NCBI GenBank assembly: GCA_041530395.1
Contig: CP136945.1
Coordinates: forward strand, 930,001 to 994,000
DNA from: Thermosynechococcaceae cyanobacterium Okahandja
GTDB lineage: Bacteria > Cyanobacteriota > Cyanobacteriia > Thermosynechococcales > Thermosynechococcaceae
DNA: 64,000 bases
Direction: 5' to 3'
Part shown: positions 45,265-55,505 of the stretch, piece by piece
Layout of the letters: every line of letters starts with the position of its first letter
Numbering within the stretch: the stretch's first letter is position 1
The notes under the pieces: model-generated
Told to the model about the DNA's origin: nothing
What the model saw: only the letters and a program-made list of their open reading frames with translations
Databases searched by the model: none
Made by a program: the position numbers and the translations under genes

Positions 45265-45968
45265 CAATGAATCTGGCCTTAGCCGACTTACGAACCCAGT
45301 TGTACAGCGGCAGTGAAAAGCAACAGCTTGCTGCCCTCGACACCTTGGCGACGGTGGGGGTGGAGGGCTATCCACTCTTGCAAGAATTTTTGCAGGCTAG
45401 TGAAACCCTACAGCCTGTGCCACCCCTGTGGGTTCGCGGCCAAGTCTATCGCCTGCTGGTACAAGCGGAGGATGCGGCGGTCAAGGACGTTTTGAGCCAG
45501 CAGTATCCGGCGGGGGTAGTACCACTGTTATCAGAGCGGGGCATGGATTATCGGCCACTAGCAGACCTCCTTGTGAACCTGAAGTTTGAAGCCGCCGATC
45601 GCCTCACGAGCCAAACCCTGTGCGCCTTAGCCGGACCCGCTGCCCAAAAGCGGCGCTGGCTGTACTTTACCGAAGTGGAACACCTCCCCATTACCGACCT
45701 GCAAACTATTGATCGCTTGTGGTTAGCCTTTTCCTTGGGACGATTTGGCTACTCCGTGCAGCGGCAACTGTGGCTGGGCTGTGGCCAGAACTGGGATCGC
45801 CTCTGGGAGAAAATTGGTTGGCGGCAGGGCAAAAAGTGGCCGCGCTACCCCACCGAATTTATCTGGGACTTGAGCGCACCCCGCGGCCATCTCCCCCTCA
45901 CCAATCAGTTGCGGGGGGTGCAACTCATTAATGCCCTGCTCAACCATCCCGCTTGGAACGCCCCTTAA
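45258..45968 (+). CDS. gun4: GUN4-domain tetrapyrrole-binding protein
   Basis: GUN4 binds protoporphyrin IX and Mg-protoporphyrin and stimulates magnesium chelatase. The 236-residue product has an all-helical N-terminal domain (about residues 1-80) typical of cyanobacterial GUN4, then the GUN4 core: [38 protein letters not shown] and GHLPL near the end. It may be coupled to the upstream nucleotidyltransferase through a 7-bp overlap. Its TAA shares TTAA with the convergent murF stop. Confidence 0.93.
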   Translation: MVAMNLALADLRTQLYSGSEKQQLAALDTLATVGVEGYPLLQEFLQASETLQPVPPLWVRGQVYRLLVQAEDAAVKDVLSQQYPAGVVPLLSERGMDYRPLADLLVNLKFEAADRLTSQTLCALAGPAAQKRRWLYFTEVEHLPITDLQTIDRLWLAFSLGRFGYSVQRQLWLGCGQNWDRLWEKIGWRQGKKWPRYPTEFIWDLSAPRGHLPLTNQLRGVQLINALLNHPAWNAP

Positions 45969-47320
45969 GCGCCTTTAGGGTCTGAAGGCAAGGATAACCA
46001 GCGCTGTCGCACGTCTGTGACCACCCGATCTAGGGCGACCGAATGAGAGGCCTTAAACAGGAGGCGATCGCCCGCCTGCAGGTGCGCCAATAAGTACTGC
46101 ACGAGGGACTCATGGGTGGCAAATTGTTGCGTGGGAACCGGTCTGGCTCCCCGCGCTAGCGCTTCACCTTCAGGCCCATCATCTAAAATTAACAACCCAT
46201 CTAACCCCAACTGAGCCACCGCTGCGCCCACCTGCTCATGAAAGGGCACCGAGAACTCCCCTAGCTCGCGCATGGCTCCCAACACCGCAACGTGCCGTTG
46301 CCCGGGCAGACTGGCCAACACCTGAAGCGCCGCCAGCATCGACTCTAGACCCGCATTGTAGGTTTCATCCAGCAGCAGAATATCCGGTTCAAGCGGATAG
46401 CGGCCACCGCGCCCGGCGGGTAAGTGCAGTGCCAGTTGCGTCGGTAAGTCTTGCGGGTTTAGCCCCAGCGCCCTGAGCACCGTCAAGGCCGCCAGAAAGT
46501 TAAGGGCATGGTGGGCACCCCCAAGGGGGACGGTATAGGCTCGCTGATCCACATAGAGGGTCTGGGGGGGTAAATAGCGCCCTTGGTGCTGACCCGTCGT
46601 TAAGCCGTAGCTGAGGGTACGCCCGGACCACACCTGCTGTGCCGTTGCCAGTAATAAGGGACAATCGGCATTCAGTACCGCTGTGCTGGTGGCGGGCATT
46701 TCCGCTAAAAGCTCGCACTTGGCAGCAGCAATCGCTTCCCGGGAACCGAGGCGGCCAATGTGGGCGGTTCCCACATTCGTAATCACGGCCACATCGGGTT
46801 GGGCAATCTGGCTGAGGAGGGCAATTTCACCCCGGGCGCGCATCCCCATCTCAATCACGGCAAAATCGTGCGTTGCTTCCAGTTGCAGCAGCGTTTTGGG
46901 CACCCCAATCTCATTGTTAAAGTTTGCCTCGGTTTTAAGAACGCTGCCGTAGTGACTCAGAACGGCGGCAATCATTTCTTTGGTGGTGGTTTTGCCCACC
47001 GACCCGGTGACCGCAATGACCCGGGCGGGGCACTGCTGCCGCCACCATTGCCCCAAGTGTTGGTAGGCCGCCAAGGTTTGGGGCACCCGCAATTGCGGCA
47101 GGGGGCTATCCACAGGGTCTTCGACAATGAGGGCGATCGCCCCGGCGGCGGCGGCTTGCGCTACAAACTGATGCCCATCGAACGTGTTCCCCCGCAGTGC
47201 CACAAACAGGTTTCCGGCGGCTACGTGGCGTGAATCGGTACTAATGCCTGTTACGGGTAGGTTGGGCCAGTGCCCGGGTTGGCCAAGGGCGTGGGCGATC
47301 GCTGCCAAGGTGGTCTTCAC
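45965..47320 (-). CDS. murF: UDP-MurNAc-tripeptide--D-alanyl-D-alanine ligase
   Basis: MurF adds D-Ala-D-Ala to the cytoplasmic peptidoglycan precursor. The 451-residue protein has the three Mur ligase domains: an N-terminal block with [17 protein letters not shown], the ATP site [14 protein letters not shown] near residue 108, the middle [15 protein letters not shown] and [13 protein letters not shown], and a C-terminal domain with LLDETYNAG. Its ATG overlaps the serS stop (ATGA), so the two are coupled. Confidence 0.95.
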   Translation of the reverse strand: MKTTLAAIAHALGQPGHWPNLPVTGISTDSRHVAAGNLFVALRGNTFDGHQFVAQAAAAGAIALIVEDPVDSPLPQLRVPQTLAAYQHLGQWWRQQCPARVIAVTGSVGKTTTKEMIAAVLSHYGSVLKTEANFNNEIGVPKTLLQLEATHDFAVIEMGMRARGEIALLSQIAQPDVAVITNVGTAHIGRLGSREAIAAAKCELLAEMPATSTAVLNADCPLLLATAQQVWSGRTLSYGLTTGQHQGRYLPPQTLYVDQRAYTVPLGGAHHALNFLAALTVLRALGLNPQDLPTQLALHLPAGRGGRYPLEPDILLLDETYNAGLESMLAALQVLASLPGQRHVAVLGAMRELGEFSVPFHEQVGAAVAQLGLDGLLILDDGPEGEALARGARPVPTQQFATHESLVQYLLAHLQAGDRLLFKASHSVALDRVVTDVRQRWLSLPSDPKGA

Positions 47321-48609
47321 AGGGTTGCTCCGCTCAGGTGGGAGCGCCGCAGATAGGGCTGGAGTACCTCCGGCACCGCCACTGACCCATCCGGTTGCTG
47401 GTAGTTTTCTAAGATGGCTGCCATAGTTCGTCCCACCGCCAATCCGGAACCATTCAGAGTATGGACAAACTGAGTGCCCTTTTGTTTGCCCCCTTTGAAG
47501 CGAATTTTGCCGCGCCGTGCCTGAAAATCGCCAAAATTAGAGCAACTGGAAATTTCGCGGTAACAGTTTGCCGCTGGCAGCCACACTTCAAGGTCGTAGC
47601 ATTTCATGGCCGCAAAGCCCAAATCCCCCGTACACAGTTCGATGACACGGTAGGGCAGCTTCAGGGCTTGGAGAATATACTCGGCATCGGCCACTAGGTT
47701 CTCGTGCTCGGCGGCGGAGGTCTCAGGATGCACAAACTTGACCAACTCCACCTTGTCAAACTGGTGCAGCCGAATGAGGCCACGGGTATCTTTGCCGTAG
47801 CTGCCCGCTTCGCGGCGGAAACAGGGGGTATAGGCACAGTACTTAATGGGCAGTTGATCCGCCGCTAAAATTTCATCCCGATAAAAATTCGTGACCGGCA
47901 CCTCTGCGGTCGGGATCAGCCACAAATCATCCTCAGCACAGCGAAAGCTTTCTTCGGCAAATTTGGGTAACTGGCCGGTGGCGGTTAAGGACGCACTGTT
48001 GACCAAAAAGGGCGGCAGAATTTCCACGTAGCCGCGGGCGGTGTGGGTATCGAGCATGAACTGAATCAGGGCGCGCTCGAGGGCAGCCCCCACCCCCACA
48101 AGGGTCACAAAGCGACTTTGCGCCACCTTAACCGAGCGCTCGACATCTAGCAGCCCCAGTTGCGTGGCCACGTCCCAGTGGGGCTGACAGGGATGGGTCG
48201 GCTTGAATTCATCCCCCCAGGAACGCACGATCACGTTGTCCGTTTCATCGCGGCCAATAGGGGTGGTCTCACTGGGTAGGTTGGGGATTGTCAGCAGGAG
48301 GGCTTCTAGCTGTTGCTTGATCTCTCGCTCTTGCGGTTCTAGATCCGCCAAGGTTTTTTTGAGGTCGTTCGCTTCCGTCTTCAGGGCAACAATTTCTGGA
48401 TCGTTGGGGCTGGCTCCGGCCTTGATTTTTTTGCCCACAAGGGCACCAATTTCATTGCTGCGGGCTTGCAGTTGGGAGCGCTGTTGCTCTAATTGGCGTT
48501 GCTGGGCATCGAGGTGCACAATGGTGTCTAGGTCGTAATTCCCTTGCCGCCATCGCAGGCGATCGCCAACCGCTTGGGGATTCTCACGGAGTTGTTTGAG
48601 ATCAATCAC
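47317..48609 (-). CDS. serS: seryl-tRNA synthetase
   Basis: The 430-residue class II synthetase charges tRNA-Ser and tRNA-Sec-like substrates. It has the N-terminal tRNA-binding coiled coil (about residues 25-105), then motif 2 in [22 protein letters not shown], and motif 3 [20 protein letters not shown]. Length and motifs are standard. It is the first gene of a two-gene unit with murF. Confidence 0.97.
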   Translation of the reverse strand: MIDLKQLRENPQAVGDRLRWRQGNYDLDTIVHLDAQQRQLEQQRSQLQARSNEIGALVGKKIKAGASPNDPEIVALKTEANDLKKTLADLEPQEREIKQQLEALLLTIPNLPSETTPIGRDETDNVIVRSWGDEFKPTHPCQPHWDVATQLGLLDVERSVKVAQSRFVTLVGVGAALERALIQFMLDTHTARGYVEILPPFLVNSASLTATGQLPKFAEESFRCAEDDLWLIPTAEVPVTNFYRDEILAADQLPIKYCAYTPCFRREAGSYGKDTRGLIRLHQFDKVELVKFVHPETSAAEHENLVADAEYILQALKLPYRVIELCTGDLGFAAMKCYDLEVWLPAANCYREISSCSNFGDFQARRGKIRFKGGKQKGTQFVHTLNGSGLAVGRTMAAILENYQQPDGSVAVPEVLQPYLRRSHLSGATL

Positions 48610-48766
48610 AGGTGATCACATAGAAAGGATAGACCGCATTCATCCTACACTACCCCTGCTTTTGGCTCAATGATGCTCAATAATGCCGAGACGGCCCCCA
48701 TTGCCGCCTGTCTTGGAGAGGCCAGAGTAGATGTCAGAATAATCTCAGAAAGGTTTGGGGTTAACC

Positions 48767-49555
48767 ATGGCTATCTTTGGCGGCATTCTGATTGTGGTGG
48801 CGATCGTCTTGTTTTTCGTTCAGCGCCACTATCGCCTCAAATTACGCAGCCTGAAGCTAGCAACGCCGGTGACCACCGCGGAGATCCATCATCTGCGTGA
48901 GCAGGTGGCGCAAGAAATTGGCGGAGGCAATCTGCGGGAATACGTGAAACTATCCGGCCAGATTACGGCGGATACGCCCCTAATTTCAGAACTGAAGCAG
49001 ATGCCCTGTGTGCACTACAAAATGACAGTGACGCGGGAGTACGAAGAGCAAGTGCGGGAGACCGATAGTGAAGGGAACACCCGTTGGCGTACGGAGCGCC
49101 GCTCTGACACGATTAGTAGCAACAGTCAGTCAATTCCCTTCCGAGTGCGCGATCGCCACGGTGAAATTGAGGTGGTGCCGACGGGGGCGGATATTGAAAC
49201 GGTACAGGTTTTAGATGAGTTTCGCCCGGCCACAAATACCAATCGGCTGTCCTTTGGCGGGTTTAGCGTCAGTATGGGCAGTTTATCGCTGGGTGGTGGT
49301 ACAACCCTTGGCTACCGCTACCAAGAATGGATCTTGCCAGTGGATCGCTTCGCCTTGGTGGTTGGCGTAGCCAGTGACCAGACGGGAACGCTGCGCATTG
49401 AGCGCCCGACTGCAAAGGGACAAAAGTTTTTTATTTCCCTGAAGTCGGAAGATACCCTCAGCCAAGACACCAGTAATACCATTCTCTATACGAGCATTGG
49501 GTCTGGAGCCTGCGGTGGTATAGGCGTGCTGCTGATTTTGATTAGCTTATTTTAG
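48767..49555 (+). CDS. GIDE-domain membrane protein
   Basis: The 262-residue protein has one N-terminal and one C-terminal transmembrane helix enclosing a GIDE-like domain: VKLSGQITADTPLISELKQMPCVHYKM and a later GYRYQEWILPVDRFALVVGVASD. The family is named after eukaryotic MUL1/MAPL E3 ligases, but the RING is absent here, so ubiquitin-ligase activity is not expected. In cyanobacteria the role is unknown; membrane or thylakoid location is likely. I start at the ATG at 48767; the stop overlaps the rsmA stop. Confidence 0.85.
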   Translation: MAIFGGILIVVAIVLFFVQRHYRLKLRSLKLATPVTTAEIHHLREQVAQEIGGGNLREYVKLSGQITADTPLISELKQMPCVHYKMTVTREYEEQVRETDSEGNTRWRTERRSDTISSNSQSIPFRVRDRHGEIEVVPTGADIETVQVLDEFRPATNTNRLSFGGFSVSMGSLSLGGGTTLGYRYQEWILPVDRFALVVGVASDQTGTLRIERPTAKGQKFFISLKSEDTLSQDTSNTILYTSIGSGACGGIGVLLILISLF

Positions 49556-50343
49556 GGGGCGGGCAGCCCCTCGCTCAGGGCTAACCAGTTCTGGAGGCTC
49601 AGGGCTTCGGCTCGGCTCTCCGCCGCTAGTCCCAGTTCTGTGAGGGCTTGGCGCACCGCCGCCGGATCAACGAGGGGCTTGAGGGCATTGGCCAGCATTT
49701 TACGCCGTGTGGCAAAGCCTTGGCGCACTAGCCGCTCTAGCCACTGGGGCGAGGTAACCGGCGGTAGGGTGGTGTGAGGCCGTAGGCAGATCACCATGGA
49801 CTCCACCTTGGGAGGTGGTACAAAGGCGCGGGGTGGCACCACGCAAACGGGTTCACAGGCAGCTAAGAACTGGCTGCGCACCGAAAGGGCACCGTAGGTT
49901 TTACTGCCCGGTTGCGCCATGAGGCGATCGCCAATTTCCTTTTGCACCAGTAGCACAAGGCGCTCAAAGGGGGGGGTGCGGGGCTGACTGATTGTTCCCA
50001 AGAGATGCCCCAACAGCGGACCGGTGATGTTGTAGGGAATATTGGCCACCACCTTGTTGCACCCCAACGCCGCCAGATCCGTGCGGAGGATGTCCCCTTC
50101 AATGAGCACGACGCGATCGCCTCTGAACTGCCGTTGCAGCCCGGCACACAAATCGCGATCTAACTCCACCGCCACCACCTCAACCCCCGTGGCCAAAAGG
50201 GGACGGGTGAGCGCGCCCCGTCCGGGTCCTACCTCAAGGACGCGATCGCCCGGACGTAGGGCTGCCGCGGCCACAATCTGTGCTAACACCGCCTCACTGC
50301 GCAGCCAATGCTGACCAAAGCGTTTACGGGGTCGCTGGGTCAC
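49552..50343 (-). CDS. rsmA: 16S rRNA dimethyladenosine transferase RsmA
   Basis: RsmA (KsgA) dimethylates two adjacent adenines in helix 45 of 16S rRNA late in 30S assembly. The 263-residue product shows KRFGQHWL at the N-terminus, the SAM motif VLEVGPGRGALT, VVANIPYNITGPLL (the NxPY catalytic motif) and PPPKVESMV. It begins directly after the enolase stop with no gap, so translation is probably coupled. Confidence 0.95.
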   Translation of the reverse strand: MTQRPRKRFGQHWLRSEAVLAQIVAAAALRPGDRVLEVGPGRGALTRPLLATGVEVVAVELDRDLCAGLQRQFRGDRVVLIEGDILRTDLAALGCNKVVANIPYNITGPLLGHLLGTISQPRTPPFERLVLLVQKEIGDRLMAQPGSKTYGALSVRSQFLAACEPVCVVPPRAFVPPPKVESMVICLRPHTTLPPVTSPQWLERLVRQGFATRRKMLANALKPLVDPAAVRQALTELGLAAESRAEALSLQNWLALSEGLPAP

Positions 50344-51639
<1,296 letters not shown>

Positions 51640-51833
51640 TTATGCAGGTTAGATTTTACTGGTTTGGTGCGGCTTTGCCCAAGTACAGTGGGTTACCTTC
51701 GGGCAAGAATACCAATTCTCTTCATAAAGTTGACATCGGGCACCGGTCATATCCAGACCCCCATAGGAACCTGTCTCCATCCCCTAGGGGCCGCCCCTGC
51801 CTTCACGTTCTGGTCGGAGTTCTGGTCGTTGAG

Positions 51834-52550
51834 TTAGCTTGGCGGCACTGACCTTGCTTTAATACGGCCATCTTCAATGTGGGTGATGCGATCGGCAATG
51901 GGAGTAATGCGTTGATCGTGGGTGACAATCATGACGGTGCAGCCTTTTTGCTTCGCTAGCTTATAGAGGATTTTGATGATTTGCTGACCGTTTTGGGAGT
52001 CAAGGGAGGCGGTAGGTTCATCGGCAAAAATAATTTTGGGTTCTCCCGCTAATGCCCGGGCGATCGCTACCCGCTGCTTTTGCCCCCCCGAAAGGTTTTG
52101 CGGTAAAAAGTTGAGGCGATCTCCCAAACCCACTTCCGTTAAAAGCTCAGCGGCGCGGGCTTTGGCTGCGGCTCCCCTTACCCCCTTCAAGTTAAGGGCA
52201 ATCTCCACATTTTCCAGTGCCGTTAAGGCCGGGAAAAGATTAAAACTCTGGAACACAAAGCCAATGTTTTGCAGGCGAAACCGCGATAACTGGCTCTTTT
52301 TCATGTGGGTGATGTCTTGCCCTAAAAGAGTCACCCTGCCGCTCGTCGGTGTTAAAATGCCCGCCAAAATTGAGAGGAGTGTGGTTTTACCGGAACCAGA
52401 AGGCCCCATGAGTAGATGGATATGCCCTGCTTGAATCTGCAAATTGATATTGTGCAACACCGGGGTTACTTGATGTCCGGAGTGGTACACCATACTGAGA
52501 TCAGTGGTGGCGATCGCCCAAACAGGCGGAGCAGTGGTCACCGTCAACAT
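51834..52550 (-). CDS. DevA/LolD-type ABC transporter ATP-binding protein
   Basis: The 238-residue ATPase has Walker A GPSGSGKTT (residues 49-57), the ABC signature LSGGQKQRVAIARAL, Walker B IIFADEPTASLD and the VMIVTHDQRI switch. The MacB/LolD/DevA branch fits best; DevA works with DevB and DevC to export envelope glycolipids in heterocystous strains, but no DevB or DevC is adjacent here. It lies 17 bp downstream of the arsA gene on the same strand. Confidence 0.88.
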   Translation of the reverse strand: MLTVTTAPPVWAIATTDLSMVYHSGHQVTPVLHNINLQIQAGHIHLLMGPSGSGKTTLLSILAGILTPTSGRVTLLGQDITHMKKSQLSRFRLQNIGFVFQSFNLFPALTALENVEIALNLKGVRGAAAKARAAELLTEVGLGDRLNFLPQNLSGGQKQRVAIARALAGEPKIIFADEPTASLDSQNGQQIIKILYKLAKQKGCTVMIVTHDQRITPIADRITHIEDGRIKARSVPPS

Positions 52551-52567
52551 CTCGCAACAGCAGCAGT

Positions 52568-53758
52568 TTAGTTACTTGCCACACTGGCAGCAAAGCGAAT
52601 TTTCAAATAATCTGCCTCCATTTTGGCACCGACGGGTTCCATCGCAGCCAAGCCTTGGGGCAGCACCATATTCCGCCGATGGTTGCCAATGCGGATATTT
52701 AACTCATCAGCGGTTTTATTCAGTTCAATTTTCTCCTTGGGAATGCCGGGCAAATAGAGCTCTAGACTGTACTGCCCCTCATTAGGTACCACCCGAATGG
52801 TTTGCTCTTGGTAATAAACTTGGGCGGGGTCTTCATCCGCATAGAGGGTGTCCTTGAGGCGTTGCAGAGCCGCCACACCACAAAGTTCTTCCGCAAACAG
52901 GGGCACCTCTTTCACCGGTAGGGGGCGAAAATTCTCATGGATTTCCTGACGGTATTGATGCTGCGCCTCTTTCCAACGGCGGAAAAAGGGATCATCGACC
53001 GTCTCCGGCAAAATGCGATTCGCCACCACTAAATCGGTTGCCACATTGTACAAACTTAAGTAGGCGTGGGCGCGCAAAGATTCCTTAATCACCATTTTTT
53101 CGGGATTAGTGACGAGGCGCACCGAGGTTTGAGTGTTATCGGTGAGTACTTTTTCAAGGGCTTCAATTTGTTCATAAAACTCATAGGGGGCATCCATCAC
53201 GGCCTGATCTGGCAGGGAAAAGCCGACCAAAGGCTTAAAAATTGGTTCTACAATCGGGCGTAAAGCCACCGACATTCGCTGCAAGGGCTTGTAAAAGCGG
53301 CGCATGTACCAGCCACTTACCTCTGGCAAGCTCAATAGCCGCAAGGCAGTGCCTGTGGGTGCCGAGTCAATAATTAAAACATCGTACTGGCCTTCATCGT
53401 AGTGGCGCTTCATCCGTACAAGGGCAAAAATCTCATCCATGCCGGGCAAAATAGCCAGTTCCTCGGCTTGTACCCCCTCTAGCCCCCGCGCCTGTAACAC
53501 TTGGGTAATGTAGCGTTTTACTGCTCCCCAATTATCTTCTAGTTCCATGAGGGCATCTAACTCTGCCCCCCAAAGATTTTCAGCTACCGGAGCAGGCACA
53601 TGCCCTAACTCCATATCAAAGCTGTCGGCAAGGGAGTGAGCCGGATCCGTGCTCAGCACAAGGGTTTTGTACCCCAGTTCCGCACAACGTAACCCTGTTG
53701 CAGCGGCAACCGATGTTTTGCCCACGCCACCTTTACCCGTCATTAGAATTACACGCAT
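52568..53758 (-). CDS. ArsA/Get3-family ATPase with C-terminal Hsp20-like domain
   Basis: The 396-residue protein has the deviant Walker A motif GKGGVGKTS (about residues 8-16), [27 protein letters not shown] and the [15 protein letters not shown] block of Get3-like ATPases, with no second ATPase half. Residues of about 310-393 form a beta-sandwich block of the ArsA HSP20-like type ([26 protein letters not shown]). The family inserts or shuttles tail-anchored membrane proteins in eukaryotes; the cyanobacterial role is inferred. No ars genes are near. Confidence 0.9.
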   Translation of the reverse strand: MRVILMTGKGGVGKTSVAAATGLRCAELGYKTLVLSTDPAHSLADSFDMELGHVPAPVAENLWGAELDALMELEDNWGAVKRYITQVLQARGLEGVQAEELAILPGMDEIFALVRMKRHYDEGQYDVLIIDSAPTGTALRLLSLPEVSGWYMRRFYKPLQRMSVALRPIVEPIFKPLVGFSLPDQAVMDAPYEFYEQIEALEKVLTDNTQTSVRLVTNPEKMVIKESLRAHAYLSLYNVATDLVVANRILPETVDDPFFRRWKEAQHQYRQEIHENFRPLPVKEVPLFAEELCGVAALQRLKDTLYADEDPAQVYYQEQTIRVVPNEGQYSLELYLPGIPKEKIELNKTADELNIRIGNHRRNMVLPQGLAAMEPVGAKMEADYLKIRFAASVASN

Positions 53759-53851
53759 CGAACGGCTCTCACCCTAAATTAAGTTCGGCTATACCCTTTT
53801 ATAACCTTACTTGGCGGTGCAACGCGAAGACAAAGGGCTGTGACAAGGTCT

Positions 53852-54409
53852 TTAGCGGGGTAGGCGGCGGAGGTAGGGTAAATTCTTAAGGTGGCGATCG
53901 CTAGAGTACTGGAAGCCAAAATCGGCATACTCAGCGGTATTCACTAAGCGACGAAAGGCAGATAGGCCAATACAGCGTTTGCCATCTAGGGTGCTCACCT
54001 TCGAGTGGGGGTTGTCTAACTGACCTCCCAACAGCACAAAAGCCTCTTCAGGGGTCAGCCATTCTTGCCGCGGATCACCCGTGGGAATTTTGGTCTCCAG
54101 ACGCTGGAGTTTGTTAGCGAGGCGATCAAAAATACTTTGGCGCGGTTGTTGAGGTTGGCGGCGAAAACGCTCTTTTAACCCTTGCCAAAACAGTTGCATC
54201 TGCAAACCCAAGTATTGCACAAAACGGTGAAGTAAGCGGCTCAGTTGTGCCAACAATAACGGCAGTCCCTTTGGTTCCGGACGGGTGGCGGCTGGACGCT
54301 CTACAATAACCTGACTCCAACCACAAACGCTGCACACTTGACGTCCGGAAGAGAGCGGAGGGCCAAGGCGAGCCGAACAACGGGGACAGGATTCCAGCAT
54401 GAGCAGCAT
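53852..54409 (-). CDS. hypothetical protein with N-terminal zinc ribbon
   Basis: The 185-residue product begins with a CPRC...CSVCGW zinc ribbon (about residues 8-31), continues with a central helical segment rich in Arg, Leu and Gln (about 50-110), and ends with a compact domain including EWLTPEEAFVLLGG and RCIGLSAFRRLV. I do not recognise the rest. It lies just before the adhesin region, transcribed in the same direction. No catalytic motif can be named. Confidence 0.65.
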   Translation of the reverse strand: MLLMLESCPRCSARLGPPLSSGRQVCSVCGWSQVIVERPAATRPEPKGLPLLLAQLSRLLHRFVQYLGLQMQLFWQGLKERFRRQPQQPRQSIFDRLANKLQRLETKIPTGDPRQEWLTPEEAFVLLGGQLDNPHSKVSTLDGKRCIGLSAFRRLVNTAEYADFGFQYSSDRHLKNLPYLRRLPR

Positions 54410-54486
54410 TGATGAAGGGATACAGTTCAGCTTACCTAAAGCCAGCCAAGTATATACGACTCAAGGCCGAGTTACGCTACAGTGCA

Positions 54487-54541
54487 GGCCGTCAATAATA
54501 ATGTTATGCCGCCATTGACCCCAGAGAGGATATTAGGAAAT
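54487..54541 (-). pseudogene. fragment of a second FHA/TpsA adhesin gene
   Basis: This stretch matches the N-terminal part of the large adhesin gene: 24 of 27 bases are identical between 54507-54533 and 60390-60416, and the flanks also align. The frame reads NILSGVNGG, then after a one-base shift NIIIDGLH, corresponding to NILAGVNGGNASYINGL in the intact gene. Everything else of that copy is gone. It lies downstream of the first rpn copy, just where a following adhesin gene would start in an alternating array. Confidence 0.75.
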
Positions 54542-54575
54542 GTTACAGCGGTACGGTGGTGTGAGGGTGCCCTAT

Positions 54576-55448
54576 TTAATGGGGGCAAGTTCTCAGCCAT
54601 GCCTGTAGGTCGGGCAGCGTTTGAAAGTCTAAGAGCGCTTCTCCTAAGGTTTCTAACTGTTCTAGAGATAAGTCACGAATCTGGGCGATAACCTCATCCG
54701 GCAGATGTCCCAGTCGTCGATGCAATTGACGCAGGATGAGGGAGCAAGCTTCTTCTTGGCGTCCTTCTTGCCGCCCCCGTTGCAGTCCTCGTTCCAATCC
54801 TCGTTTCAGTCCTTGTTGTTCTCCTTCTCTGAGGATTTTTTGATACATCACCGATTCCCGCATCATTCCCTCCCGAAAAATCGACTCGATTAGCTCTTCT
54901 TTGTACTGTAACCCAGCCATTAGTTGTACAGCGGTACTCAACTCTCGCCGCTCGCTCTCTGGTTCAATTTGATTCACCCGTTCTGCTACGGCTCGCAGTA
55001 GCGCTTCGCTATTGCGGGTCTGCCCTAACACGGCAAAGGGTAACAGTGCCGGATGACTGAAAAATTGCTGGGGGTCTTCTTCCCACAGCTTGATGACGCG
55101 ATAGCGGTGAAGGGTGGTTTCGGTTTCAAAGGCGGTGGGCACGTCAATGGTTGTGCGCCGCAGCAAAATCAGTACTTGGACAATCTCGCAGGCGTATTTG
55201 CGATGCAGTCGTACCCAATAGTCGAGCATTCTGAGGGGGAGGGGTGGCTCGGTTTGCGGCTCCACTTGAAATTCAAGATGCAAAATCCGGTCTTGGGTTT
55301 GGACAAAGGTGACAGAATCGGCACGGATGGGTTCGAGGCTCAGTTCGGTTTTGAGAATAGAGACCTGAGGGGAGCTATCCTTAAGGAGCCATTGGGTAAA
55401 GGCAGTGGGATACTGTTCGGCGAGGTATTTGCAGAGGTTATCACGCAT
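54576..55448 (-). CDS. Rpn-family PD-(D/E)XK nuclease-like protein, copy A
   Basis: The 290-residue protein belongs to the Rpn/YhgA-like transposase_31 family (DUF4351-type C-terminus). Catalytic-type residues are present: Asp44 in RADSVTF and Glu59-Phe-Gln61 in LHLEFQ. The middle is helical, residues about 205-232 form an Arg/Glu/Gly-rich repeat (ERGLQRGRQEGRQEE), and the C-terminus is a conserved helix bundle ending WLRTCPH. E. coli Rpn proteins raise recombination and cut DNA. It lies 57 bp after the adhesin stop and is nearly identical to 60783-61679. Confidence 0.85.
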   Translation of the reverse strand: MRDNLCKYLAEQYPTAFTQWLLKDSSPQVSILKTELSLEPIRADSVTFVQTQDRILHLEFQVEPQTEPPLPLRMLDYWVRLHRKYACEIVQVLILLRRTTIDVPTAFETETTLHRYRVIKLWEEDPQQFFSHPALLPFAVLGQTRNSEALLRAVAERVNQIEPESERRELSTAVQLMAGLQYKEELIESIFREGMMRESVMYQKILREGEQQGLKRGLERGLQRGRQEGRQEEACSLILRQLHRRLGHLPDEVIAQIRDLSLEQLETLGEALLDFQTLPDLQAWLRTCPH

Positions 55449-55505
55449 ACCCCCATCTTAGTGAAGCAGCAGCAGTTGCCATTTCTAGCAATCTCTATGC
55501 AAGTT

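Noticed and set aside
51640-51833. Possible terminator or small RNA between the DevA-like gene and eno
   Set aside because: Only a short CCCCTAGGGG palindrome without a T tract is present; too weak to call.
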